Of a DNA stretch of 24,941 nucleotides, positions 1-6,618 are shown one piece after another (position 1 is the first letter of the stretch; each line of letters starts with the position of its first letter). The notes below the pieces were generated by a model that had not been told where the DNA came from, searched no databases, and saw only the letters and a list, made by a program, of their open reading frames with translations. Source of the stretch: Dehalococcoides mccartyi (GTDB lineage Bacteria > Chloroflexota > Dehalococcoidia > UBA2979); contig CAMDAY010000006.1 in NCBI GenBank assembly GCA_945888895.1, positions 1 to 24,941 on the forward strand. Direction: 5' to 3'. The translations under genes and the position numbers were made by a program.

Positions 1-259
1 GCTGGATCAGCGCATCAGCGTCGCGGGCGAGGTCGTCGAAGGTGAACGGCGTCAAGTCGTACTCGGACAGCCCCTCGCAGCGACGGTGGTAGTCGATGAC
101 CTGCACGGCCTCGCCGAAGATCGCCGTGCTCGGCCGGGCCACCTCGACGCCGACCGAGCTGGTGATGCCTCCGTAGCCGCCGCGGAAGTACAGCAGCGGC
201 GCGCCCTCGCCGTGTACCTCGTAGTACGTATCGATGCCATTGATCGTGACGCGCGGCAT
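1..259 (-). CDS. alpha/beta hydrolase (partial, C-terminus outside window)
   Basis: The first 86 residues are present, beginning MPRVTINGIDTYYEVHGEG, the usual opening beta strands of the alpha/beta-hydrolase fold. GAPLLYFRGGYGG is the HG(G)-type oxyanion-loop region in a variant form. The later YHRRCEGLSEYD corresponds to the conserved 'D.RG.G.S' strand-4 motif, with H-R-R-C in place of the common D-x-R-G. The nucleophile elbow and catalytic His lie outside the window. The start is supported by GGAGG four bases upstream of ATG at 259. It lies 22 bp after the stop of the upstream binding protein on the same strand, so co-transcription is likely. The substrate cannot be inferred. Confidence 0.75.
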   Translation of the reverse strand, partial: MPRVTINGIDTYYEVHGEGAPLLYFRGGYGGITSSVGVEVARPSTAIFGEAVQVIDYHRRCEGLSEYDLTPFTFDDLARDADALIQ

Positions 260-281
260 GGTGCCTCCGAACTCGACAGGA

Positions 282-2039
282 CTACGAGACGCTGTAGTAC
301 GAGCCGATCCGCTCGTTCGGCGTCCCGTTGCCCCACGGCCCGACCACCTTGTCGTACCCGCCGATGTTCGGCTGCAGCATCGACTTTGACGGCGGGATGT
401 AGAGCTGGATCATCGTCTGCCACTCGTTGACGTACTTCTGCTGGAACTGCTCGACGAGCTCCTTGCGGCCCTCGGGCTTCAGCTCGTTCTGGAGCTTCTC
501 GATGAGCGCGTCCGCCTCGGCATTCTCGAAGCGACCGTAGTTGCGGCTGCCCTTGCTGTGGTACTGCGAGTACGCCTCCTGCGCGATGTCCGGGATCGCG
601 ACGATCGAGTACGCCACGATCTGGAACGTGCCCTCGTTCTGCAGCTTCGCGAAGGACGCGAAGTCCGTGGTCGGCTTCATCGTGACCTTCATGCCCGCGA
701 AGACCTTCTGCATCTGTCCCTGGAACCGCAGGCAGTTCTCCCGGAACGCGTCGCTGGACGGCGATCCGCTGGGCAGCATGAGGTCGAACGCCATGCCGTC
801 GCCGTTGGCGCGGCCCGCGGCGGCCATCAGCTTGTGGGCCTCATCGCGGTCCTTCGCCTTTGTCGCCGGGTTGTAGCCCGGCAGCGTCTTCACCTTGTCC
901 TCGTTCCACGCCTCCTTGAAGTTCGGGTGGAACGCCGACATGTACGCCCAACCGGGGCCGTAGTACCCGTCGCCGATCTCGCCGTAGTCGAGCGAGAGCT
1001 GCATCGCCTTGCGGATGCGGATGTCGAGGAACGGCCCGGTCTTCATGTTGAAGCGCAGGTTGTGCCAGTTCGATCCCGGCACCGAGTACGTCAGCACGTC
1101 GGGCCGAGCCCCCTTGGCCGTCTTCTCGTCCTGAAGGTTGGGGCTCGGGAACGTCGTGAACTGCTTGCTGATAAACCCGGCGAGGCGCGCCGCGCGGTCG
1201 GGCACCACCTGGCGCGTGAACTTGTCGAAGTAGGGCTGATCCTTCTTGTAGTAGGCCTCGTGCCGCGTGAACTGCTCGCGGACGCCCTCCTGCCAGTTCT
1301 CGACCTGGAAGGCGCCGATGCCGGCAAACTTGTTGGGGTCCTTGAAGCCGACCTCCACGATGCCCTTCGGCATGAGCACGTTGCGGTACTCCGCGAGGCC
1401 GGTGAGGAAGGCGAACGACGGCTTGCTGAGCTTGACTCGCACCGTGGACTTGTCCACGACCTCCGCCGCGGTCATCCCGGGCAGTGAGTCGGCGCGCGGG
1501 AACGCGGTCTTCTTCAGTCCCTCGGCCTCGGCGGTGTTCCCGACCATCCGGTTCATGTTGAACGCGAGGTCTTCGGCATCGAACTCGCGGCCGTTCCACG
1601 GCGCCTTGTTGTGGATCTTCACGCCCTTGCGCACATGCAGGATGAACGTCGTGGTGTCCGGCGATTCCCACTTCTCGACGATGTTCGGCTGGACCGTCGC
1701 TTCCCACGGGTCGAGGGCCAGCGCGCGCTCGCTGATCTGCTGCCAGATCGACTGGTTCGTAGCGGTGTTCATGTCCTGCTGCGGCGAGGTCTCCGCGATC
1801 GACTCCGACCACGTCCCACCACGCTTGGGCGCGCCCTGGACCACGGGCACCCCCGCGCGCCCCGACGCCGGCTGGCTCGCCGGTGCCGCCGAGGTGGCCG
1901 CGGCCTGCGGCGCGTTCTGCGTGACGGACTTCTTCGGCGCACTGCTGCATCCGATCAGGGCCGCGCCCGCGAGGCCCCCGCCGAGCATGGCGCCCCGACG
2001 CAACAGCGCCCGTCGGCTGGTTCGATCGTTCGAGAACAT
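282..2039 (-). CDS. ABC transporter substrate-binding protein, SBP_bac_5 family, Tat lipoprotein
   Basis: A 585-residue extracytoplasmic solute-binding protein of the peptide/nickel/opine family (SBP_bac_5, cluster C), which would capture a solute outside the membrane and hand it to an ABC permease. The N-terminus has a twin-arginine region (SRRALLRRG, residues 8-16), a short hydrophobic stretch (GGGLAGAALIG) and a lipobox Cys31 in ALIGC, predicting Tat export and lipid anchoring. An Ala/Ser/Pro-rich linker follows (about 32-70), then the mature domain with the family pattern '.R.GVK.HNKAPWNGREFDAED' near 135-155. The length fits the family. The start is chosen for GGAGGGG about 8 bases upstream. 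It is clearly paralogous to the protein at 13180-14931, including the HNKAPWNGREFDA, NPATKAKDR and HSKGSRNYG blocks. No permease or ATPase gene is adjacent, and the substrate is unknown. Confidence 0.93.
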   Translation of the reverse strand: MFSNDRTSRRALLRRGAMLGGGLAGAALIGCSSAPKKSVTQNAPQAAATSAAPASQPASGRAGVPVVQGAPKRGGTWSESIAETSPQQDMNTATNQSIWQQISERALALDPWEATVQPNIVEKWESPDTTTFILHVRKGVKIHNKAPWNGREFDAEDLAFNMNRMVGNTAEAEGLKKTAFPRADSLPGMTAAEVVDKSTVRVKLSKPSFAFLTGLAEYRNVLMPKGIVEVGFKDPNKFAGIGAFQVENWQEGVREQFTRHEAYYKKDQPYFDKFTRQVVPDRAARLAGFISKQFTTFPSPNLQDEKTAKGARPDVLTYSVPGSNWHNLRFNMKTGPFLDIRIRKAMQLSLDYGEIGDGYYGPGWAYMSAFHPNFKEAWNEDKVKTLPGYNPATKAKDRDEAHKLMAAAGRANGDGMAFDLMLPSGSPSSDAFRENCLRFQGQMQKVFAGMKVTMKPTTDFASFAKLQNEGTFQIVAYSIVAIPDIAQEAYSQYHSKGSRNYGRFENAEADALIEKLQNELKPEGRKELVEQFQQKYVNEWQTMIQLYIPPSKSMLQPNIGGYDKVVGPWGNGTPNERIGSYYSVS

Positions 2040-2064
2040 GGTGGAATCCCCTCCGGGTGGACGT

Positions 2065-2089
2065 CCGCCACTCAGTCATGGAGTGGCGG
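2065..2089 (-). promoter_or_regulatory. Perfect 9-bp inverted repeat in the leader of the binding-protein gene
   Basis: CCGCCACTC and GAGTGGCGG flank a 7-base loop, giving a stable RNA hairpin about 26 nt before the ATG at 2039 in the minus-strand transcript. There is no U tract after it, so it is not a classical terminator. It could be an operator, an mRNA-stabilising leader hairpin or a regulator site; which one is not determinable from sequence. Confidence 0.45.
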
Positions 2090-2101
2090 CATGGTCGCAC
2101 G

Positions 2102-2133
2102 AAGCCTATGACGCCTGTATTGTTTGTCAAACA
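2102..2133 (-). promoter_or_regulatory. Candidate promoter -35 box overlapping the palindrome TGTTTGTCAAACA
   Basis: The 13-bp palindrome TGTTTGTCAAACA (2121-2133, two 6-bp arms around one T) is one of the few AT-rich patches in the region. Read on the minus strand it contains a perfect TTGACA (2130-2125). A weak -10 candidate, TAGGCT, follows at 16 bp spacing (2108-2103). This would give a leader of roughly 55-60 nt for the binding-protein gene, and a repressor bound to the palindrome would block it. The -10 match is poor, so this is a proposal. Confidence 0.4.
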
Positions 2134-2364
2134 TCAAGGAAATGTCGTCGAGATCCGTGCGGCACCCCGGGCCGGCGCGAGCCCCCGATTAGTCCGTCTG
2201 CGGAGCGGGTCGCGCGAGGCAGCGCTCGCGGCGAGCGAACTGGTGCTCCACCCCGCAACGACCGCCGTGACCGGCGACGGCCACCGCTCCACCCGACGCA
2301 TCCGCCCCCGCGCAAGGTAGCCTCGACCGCCCTGCCTCACTGCTCCCCGTCTCGACCCGCGCGC

Positions 2365-2370
2365 TATGAT
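2365..2370 (+). promoter_or_regulatory. Candidate -10 element (TATGAT) for the MDR-amidohydrolase pair
   Basis: TATGAT matches TATAAT at 5 of 6 positions and sits 50 bp before the ATG at 2420. No clear -35 box is seen at 16-18 bp. The same context (TATGATGCCGCC) recurs upstream of the gene at 6619. Confidence 0.35.
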
Positions 2371-2419
2371 GCCGCCCGCGCCGCCTCGATCGAGGTGGCC
2401 AGCGGAAAGGCCGGGGATC

Positions 2420-3364
2420 ATGCGCGGAGTTGGCGTCGTCGAGTTCGGTGGGCCCGAGGTGCTGCGGATCATCGACCTGCCGGAGACCCACGCCGGCCCC
2501 GGCGAGGTGCGCGTGCGCATCCATGCCGCGACGGTGAACCCCACGGACACCTACCTGCGCAACGGCTCGCGTGCCGAGGCGTTCAAGGCGGCCGGCGTGC
2601 CGCCCCCCTACATCCCCGGGATGGACGCCGCCGGCGTGATCGACGAGGTCGGGCCGGGCACTTCGACCGACCTCAAGGTCGGCGACGCCGTGATCGCGAT
2701 GGTCGTGCCGACGGCGGATCACGGCGCGTACCGCGAGAGCATCGTCCTCGCGGCGGACGCGGTGACGATGGCGCCCGCCGGCTCGACGCTCGTGGAGGCG
2801 GCAACGCTGCCGATGAATGGGCTGACGGCGCGCCAGTCGCTCGACCAGCTCGCGCTCAAGCCGGGGCAGACGATCGCCGTCACGGGCGCCGCGGGCTGCT
2901 ACGGCGGTTATGTCGTTCAGTTGGCGAAGGCGGATGGCCTCCGCGTGATCGCGGACGCGGCTCCGGCCGACGAGGAGCTCGTGCGATCGTTGGGCGCGGA
3001 CATCGTGGTGCCGCGCGGGCCAGACGTCGCGGAGCAGATCCGGAAGGTCGCTCCGGACGGTGTGGACGGCCTCGCGGACGGGTCCTTCCAGAGCGAGGCG
3101 GCGGTCGGCGCGGTGAAGGACGGCGGGGCGTTCGCCTCCGTGCGCGGCTGGGCAGGCGACGAGCGCGGGATCACGTTCCACCGGACCTCCGTGCGCGACT
3201 ACGACCACCGCGCCGACCTCCTCGACGGCCTGCGCGCGCTGACGGAGGCGGGCCAGGTCACGCTGCGCGTCGCCGACACCTACACGCCCGAGCAGGCCGC
3301 CGAGGCACACCGCCGCCTTGAGGCACACGGCACGCGCGGCCGCCTCGTGCTGGTCTTCGAGTAG
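2420..3364 (+). CDS. NADPH:quinone reductase-like MDR dehydrogenase (zinc-free)
   Basis: A 314-residue medium-chain dehydrogenase/reductase of the quinone-oxidoreductase type, expected to reduce quinones, enones or related carbonyls with NAD(P)H in the cytoplasm. It starts MRGVGVVEFGGPEVLRIIDLP, then the GroES-like domain with EVRVRIHAATVNPTDTYLRNG and IPGMDAAGVIDEVGPG. The nucleotide-binding motif is VTGAAGCYGGYVVQLAK in the Rossmann domain. The structural Cys cluster and the Cys/His catalytic zinc ligands of alcohol dehydrogenases are absent, which supports the QOR-like assignment. The start at 2420 is chosen for the purine-rich GGAAAGGCCGGGG just upstream and because the extra upstream 18 residues are Pro/Arg-rich and not family-like. 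The downstream amidohydrolase begins 17 bp after the stop, so the two are probably co-transcribed. Confidence 0.9.
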   Translation: MRGVGVVEFGGPEVLRIIDLPETHAGPGEVRVRIHAATVNPTDTYLRNGSRAEAFKAAGVPPPYIPGMDAAGVIDEVGPGTSTDLKVGDAVIAMVVPTADHGAYRESIVLAADAVTMAPAGSTLVEAATLPMNGLTARQSLDQLALKPGQTIAVTGAAGCYGGYVVQLAKADGLRVIADAAPADEELVRSLGADIVVPRGPDVAEQIRKVAPDGVDGLADGSFQSEAAVGAVKDGGAFASVRGWAGDERGITFHRTSVRDYDHRADLLDGLRALTEAGQVTLRVADTYTPEQAAEAHRRLEAHGTRGRLVLVFE

Positions 3365-3380
3365 CCACACGGAGCGAACG

Positions 3381-4241
3381 ATGATCACCGACGCGCAGGT
3401 TCACCTGTACGAAGTTGACACGCCGGAACGGCCGTGGCCGCGTGACGCCGACCGCGTCGGCGCACCGGCGAAGCACGCCGCCTCGTTCACCGCGGAGGAG
3501 ATGATCGGCTCGATGGACGCGATCGGCGTCGACCGCGCCGTGGTCGTGCCGCCGGTGTGGGCGGGCGAGGACAACGGGTACGCCCTGTCCGCTGCCACGC
3601 GCTACGAGGGGCGCTTCGCGGTGATGGGTCGTCTCGACCCCTATGCGCCGGACAGCCCGGAGCGGCTGGAGCACTGGCTCGAGCATCCGCACATGTGCGG
3701 CATCCGCATGAGTGGGCGCTGGTACACGACGCCGACCGGCGTGGGCGCCGCCCTCGGCGACCCGCAGCTCGAGTGGTACTGGGCCGCATGCGAGCGCCTC
3801 GGCATCCCGATCGCGCTGCTGACGCGCCGGTTCTCGACAGACGTCGCGCGGATCGCAGAGCGGCACCCGGACCTAGCGTTGCTGATCGACCACCTCGGCA
3901 CGGGTGACTCGCGCGTGCCGATGGAGCGCTTCGCCTCTCTCGACGACCTGATCGCGCTGGCGCGCTTCCCGCGCGTGTATGTGAAGCTCGGCACCGCGCC
4001 CGCGCGGTCGGACCAGGCGTTCCCGTTCGCGGACGTGCACCCGCACCTGCGCCGCGTGCACGAGGCGTTCGGCGCGCAGCGGATGCTGTGGGAGGCCGAC
4101 ATCACGCAACTGACGAAGCAGAACACGTACGCCGAGTGCCTGCGGCTGTGGCAGGAGGGCCTGCCGTTCCTCAGCGGCGACGATCGGGACTGGATCCTCG
4201 GTCGCACCGCCGCCGAGGTGCTGCGGTGGCCGGAGGCGTAG
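3381..4241 (+). CDS. amidohydrolase family 2 protein
   Basis: A 286-residue metal-dependent hydrolase or decarboxylase of the amidohydrolase_2 (ACMSD-like) TIM-barrel family. The N-terminal strand reads MITDAQVHLYE; the family usually has H-x-H here and this protein has Q-V-H, a substitution common in the 'DAQVHLW' branch. Later landmarks are LALLIDHLGTG with the conserved His, VYVKLGTAP, and MLWEADITQL with the conserved C-terminal Asp. Together these give at least three of the usual metal or catalytic residues. The length is normal. The start at 3381 has GGAG about six bases upstream. The position directly behind an MDR reductase suggests a shared catabolic role, but the substrate is not predictable. 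Confidence 0.88.
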   Translation: MITDAQVHLYEVDTPERPWPRDADRVGAPAKHAASFTAEEMIGSMDAIGVDRAVVVPPVWAGEDNGYALSAATRYEGRFAVMGRLDPYAPDSPERLEHWLEHPHMCGIRMSGRWYTTPTGVGAALGDPQLEWYWAACERLGIPIALLTRRFSTDVARIAERHPDLALLIDHLGTGDSRVPMERFASLDDLIALARFPRVYVKLGTAPARSDQAFPFADVHPHLRRVHEAFGAQRMLWEADITQLTKQNTYAECLRLWQEGLPFLSGDDRDWILGRTAAEVLRWPEA

Positions 4242-4320
4242 CCTCGACGGCTGCCGGGTAGACGACTACGCGCTGTCCTCGCGGAACGGGGAGCGCCGGA
4301 GACCGGAACCCCCACCCCAA

Positions 4321-4343
4321 CCCTCCCCCGTACAGGGGGAGGG
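4321..4343. repeat. C-run/G-run hairpin (CCCTCCCCC / GGGGGAGGG)
   Basis: A 9-bp perfect stem around a GTACA loop lies in the 126-bp gap between two convergent genes and follows a C-rich approach at 4310-4320. Comparable hairpins occur at 10221-10247 and 18669-18695, all intergenic, so this looks like a dispersed REP-like element. It may also act as a bidirectional transcription stop. Confidence 0.5.
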
Positions 4344-4367
4344 GGTCAGAGGGCAGAGGTAGAGGCA

Positions 4368-4745
4368 CTACTCCGGGAGGCGGGTCGCCTGCCAGAGCAC
4401 TTCCTGCCACTGGCCACCGCGCTTCGCCCAGAAACTGGTGCAGCGCGATTTGTGCGTGCCCTCGGTGCCGTCGGCGGCGCGCTGCGTCAGCGCCACTACG
4501 GCCGACACCACGCCCGCGTCGCCGAAGACCCGCACGTGCTGATCCTCCGACGCGAATCCGCGGTACGGGAGACCTCGTGCGATCACGGAGTCGACGAAGC
4601 TCGCGCGCGTGTCGATGCGGCCGGTGCTGTGGTAGTAGGTGATGTCCTCGGCCATGAGCCGCTCGAGTGCCGCGCGATCGCCCGCGATCGTCGCGTCGAA
4701 GCGTGCGCGCTGCGCTGTTGCCAGTTCTTGTTCGGCTGCGTTCAT
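4368..4745 (-). CDS. SnoaL-like / nuclear transport factor 2 family protein (DUF4440-type)
   Basis: A 125-residue single-domain protein with the NTF2-like cone-fold pattern: an N-terminal helix (AEQELATAQRARFDATIAGD), then LERLMAEDITYYHSTGRIDTRASFVDSV, and C-terminal strands including HVRVFGDAGVVSAVVAL and SRCTSFWAKRGGQWQEVLWQATRLPE, typical of DUF4440 proteins. Members include ketosteroid isomerase-like enzymes and many non-enzymatic small-molecule binders; the function here is unassigned. A GGGGGACG run about 10 bases upstream supports the ATG at 4745; a longer frame extends upstream but its residues are not family-like. It is convergent with the amidohydrolase and divergent from the NHL gene. 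Confidence 0.85.
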   Translation of the reverse strand: MNAAEQELATAQRARFDATIAGDRAALERLMAEDITYYHSTGRIDTRASFVDSVIARGLPYRGFASEDQHVRVFGDAGVVSAVVALTQRAADGTEGTHKSRCTSFWAKRGGQWQEVLWQATRLPE

Positions 4746-4881
4746 GGTGATGGTGCGTCCCCCGGATGTAATCCTTGATGCGTCCGAGGATGGTAGTCGT
4801 CCCGCGCAACGCCGAGGCGAGGCGTACACTCCGCGCGGATCGCCGCCGGGACGCCTCGACGGCGGGGAGGGTGAACACGCC

Positions 4882-5002
4882 ATGGTCGCTTCCGCAACGT
4901 CGGGGACTCGCTACGAGCCGGTGATCGGCTGGCCGCTCGTGCCACACGGCATGTCGTTCAAGGAGGCCACCTCCGTAGGAGTCGGGCCGGACGGACGGAC
5001 GC
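4882..5002 (+). pseudogene. 5' part of the NHL-repeat gene, separated from the rest by a frameshift
   Basis: From ATG 4882, preceded by GGGGAGGGTG, this frame encodes MVASATSGTRYEPV followed by GWPLVPHGMSFKEATSVGVG and PDGR. That is the standard N-terminus of the NHL/PAL-like protein that continues at 5003 in another frame. The break is at three tandem GGAC units (4989-5000). With two units the reading would be G-P-D-G-R-V-Y-V-F-N-R-G without interruption, giving a 346-residue protein. Without suppression the upstream frame continues out of register into residues that are not protein-like. Confidence 0.8.
4989..5000. repeat. GGAC x3 tandem repeat at the frameshift site
   Basis: Three perfect copies of GGAC lie exactly where the reading frame of the NHL-repeat gene breaks. 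A four-base unit changes frame with each gain or loss, as in slipped-strand mutation. Confidence 0.75.
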
Positions 5003-5926
5003 GTGTACGTCTTCAACCGCGGGCAGTGGCCCGTGATGATCTTCGACCCTGCGGGGAACCTCCTCGACACGTGGGGTGCGGGGCAGTTCGTACGGCCGCA
5101 CGGGATCGCGTTCGACGGCGACGGCAACCTCTTCCTCACGGACGTCGGGCTGCACACGGTGCAGAAGCGCACGCCAGACGGCCGACTGTTGATGGAGATC
5201 GGCACACCCAGAATGCCCGCGCCGCTGCAGAGCGGGTTGCCATTCAACCAGCCGACGCAGGTGGCCGTGCATCCACGGGGCGACCTGTACATCACGGACG
5301 GGTACGGCAACTCCGCCGTCCACCACTACTCGGGCGAGGGGAAGCACCTCAAGTCGTGGGGGGCGCCAGGCGACGGGCCGGGCCAGTTCAGCCTGCCGCA
5401 CGCGATCTGCTTCATCGGCGAAGACCAGATCCTCGTCGCGGACCGCGAGAACTTCCGCGTGCAGGTCTTCACCCTCGACGGGGCATTCGTGCGACAGATG
5501 CACATGCACAAGCCGCAGGCGCTGTTCGCCGGGCGCGGCGACGACACGAACATCTACGTCGCCGAAGGCCGCGCCGTGCCGCTGATGGAGGCGGCCATGC
5601 GCACGGGACGGCGCGTGATCGTCCTCGACCGCGACCTGAACGAGGTACTCCGGCTGGGCAACGACACCGGCGGTGAGGCCCCCGACCAGTTCATCTCGCC
5701 GCACGGCATCTCCGTGGACGACGAGGGTTCGATCTACGTGGCGGAGGTTTCCTACACCGCGCTGGGATCGCGGCTGCCGGTGCCGCAGGAGGTCGTCAGC
5801 CTGCGCAAGTGGCGGCGCGTCGAGGGCGGGGCGACGAGCGGCGCGATGGCCGCGTCGGCCGTGCCGGGGTACCTCGCAGGCGTGCGCCTCGACGGGCCGG
5901 GCGCGCAGCCGCCGGTCGCGCGCTAG
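5003..5926 (+). CDS. NHL-repeat (6-bladed beta-propeller) protein, main reading frame
   Basis: These 307 residues form most of a beta-propeller of the NHL type, related to peptidyl-alpha-hydroxyglycine amidating lyase and SMP-30-like proteins. Repeats of the form PHGIAFDGDGNLFLTD, QVAVHPRGDLYITDGYGNS, PHAICFIGEDQILVADRENFRVQVF and PHGISVDDEGSIYVAEV mark successive blades. Such proteins serve as lyases, hydrolases or protein-binding scaffolds; no reaction can be assigned. If translated from GTG 5003 it would lack the first blade segment and has no good ribosome site, so the real gene start is 4882 and this frame is the downstream part of a frameshifted gene. Its TAG stop shares CTAG with the stop of the convergent CMD-like gene. 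Confidence 0.82.
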   Translation: MYVFNRGQWPVMIFDPAGNLLDTWGAGQFVRPHGIAFDGDGNLFLTDVGLHTVQKRTPDGRLLMEIGTPRMPAPLQSGLPFNQPTQVAVHPRGDLYITDGYGNSAVHHYSGEGKHLKSWGAPGDGPGQFSLPHAICFIGEDQILVADRENFRVQVFTLDGAFVRQMHMHKPQALFAGRGDDTNIYVAEGRAVPLMEAAMRTGRRVIVLDRDLNEVLRLGNDTGGEAPDQFISPHGISVDDEGSIYVAEVSYTALGSRLPVPQEVVSLRKWRRVEGGATSGAMAASAVPGYLAGVRLDGPGAQPPVAR

Positions 5927-6330
5927 GGACGAGGCGGGAGTACGGGCGCCCCGGGCGCTACCGGGTAGTCCGTCGCGATCAGCGTGCAGCCGATCATCAG
6001 GTAGTAGCCGAGCAGCGCCGACAGCTCGATGACCCCGCGGTCACCGAGCTCGGTGCGGGTGTCCTCCAACACCGCGTCCTCCAGCGTGTGACGGCCGACG
6101 AGCGTGCGCGCGAACCTTGCGATGAGCGCATGGCGCGGCGCGGTGTTCGCCGGGAGCGGGTCGTCGGTGGCGACTGCCTCGATCAGCTCGGGCGAGACGC
6201 CGAGGTCGACAGCGAGCTTCGAGTGGGACGACCAGACGTAGGCGATGTCGAACTCGCGCGCGGCGACGCAGATCGCCAACTCCACGTCGGCGTCGGTCAT
6301 CGAGGAGCCGAAGCGGAGCGCGTCGTTCAT
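5923..6330 (-). CDS. carboxymuconolactone decarboxylase-like (CMD/AhpD fold) protein, downstream part
   Basis: These 135 residues carry the CMD-family core: ELAICVAAREFDIAYVWSSH, then SKLAVDLGVSPELIEAVATD, and a C-terminal helix pair (GVIELSALLGYYLMIGCTLI). The His of WSSH is conserved, but the C-x-x-C pair of AhpD peroxidases is replaced (Y-V-W-S-S), so alkylhydroperoxidase chemistry is unlikely. The ATG at 6330 has no ribosome site. Ten in-frame codons upstream (LPEVSALATA) lead back to a TAG at 6361-6363, and beyond it the expected N-terminus continues in the same frame. This is therefore the 3' portion of a 184-residue gene (6480 to 5923) with one internal stop. Confidence 0.8.
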   Translation of the reverse strand: MNDALRFGSSMTDADVELAICVAAREFDIAYVWSSHSKLAVDLGVSPELIEAVATDDPLPANTAPRHALIARFARTLVGRHTLEDAVLEDTRTELGDRGVIELSALLGYYLMIGCTLIATDYPVAPGAPVLPPRP

Positions 6331-6360
6331 CGCGGTCGCGAGCGCGGAGACCTCGGGCAG

Positions 6361-6480
6361 CTACATCAGCATCGACTGCGGCGCGTTGATGCTGCCGCGC
6401 GAGGCGATCACGCGGTCGAACGCGTCCTCGCCGCCCGGCGGCACCTGCTCGCGCTTCGTGATCGGCGTCATGCGCGGCAT
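6361..6480 (-). pseudogene. 5' part of the CMD-like gene, ended by an in-frame TAG
   Basis: Starting at ATG 6480, with GAGGA 7 bases upstream, this encodes MPRMTPITKREQVPPGGEDA followed by FDRVIASRGSINAPQSMLM and then TAG. The N-terminal block is typical of CMD-like proteins (R-x-T-P-I-x-x-R-E-x-V-P-P, then SRG and a P-E-V/L-A segment). The next codons, in the same frame, read LPEVSALATAMNDALRFG. A single substitution, for example TAC to TAG, explains the lesion. Readthrough would give a normal-length protein. Confidence 0.78.
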
Positions 6481-6567
6481 CGGAGGTTCCTCGTACGGTG
6501 CGGCGGCCTCAAACGGGGCGTCGAGGCGCGCGCGCATCGTACGTCGGAGAGGCAGCCGAGCAAGGCG

Positions 6568-6573
6568 TATGAT
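6568..6573 (+). promoter_or_regulatory. Candidate -10 element (TATGAT) for the abhydrolase-domain gene
   Basis: TATGAT sits 46 bp before the ATG at 6619 in the 138-bp gap shared with the divergent CMD-like gene. No clear -35 hexamer is visible. The sequence around it closely resembles that at 2365. Confidence 0.35.
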
Positions 6574-6618
6574 GCCGCCGTTCCTCGGCAGAACAGCTGA
6601 GAGCGCAGGGGGTGTGCG

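Larger units (their letters stand above)
2040..2419. other. Divergent intergenic region
   Basis: These 380 bp separate the minus-strand binding protein from the plus-strand MDR gene. The part near 2040-2135 carries the hairpin and the palindrome/TTGACA annotated separately. The part from about 2140 to 2360 is GC-rich and shows no convincing gene: open frames crossing it lack a ribosome site and have the Arg/Pro-rich composition of shadow frames. A TATGAT hexamer at 2365 is the best promoter element for the plus-strand gene. Confidence 0.6.

Noticed and set aside
1267..3321. 684-codon plus-strand frame across the first binding protein and the MDR gene
   Set aside because: It is antisense to one strong gene and out of frame with another; low-complexity Arg/Gly residues and no ribosome site.
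5003..5005. GTG at 5003 as the genuine start of the NHL gene
   Set aside because: No ribosome site precedes it, and the family-typical N-terminus with a strong ribosome site lies directly upstream in another frame.
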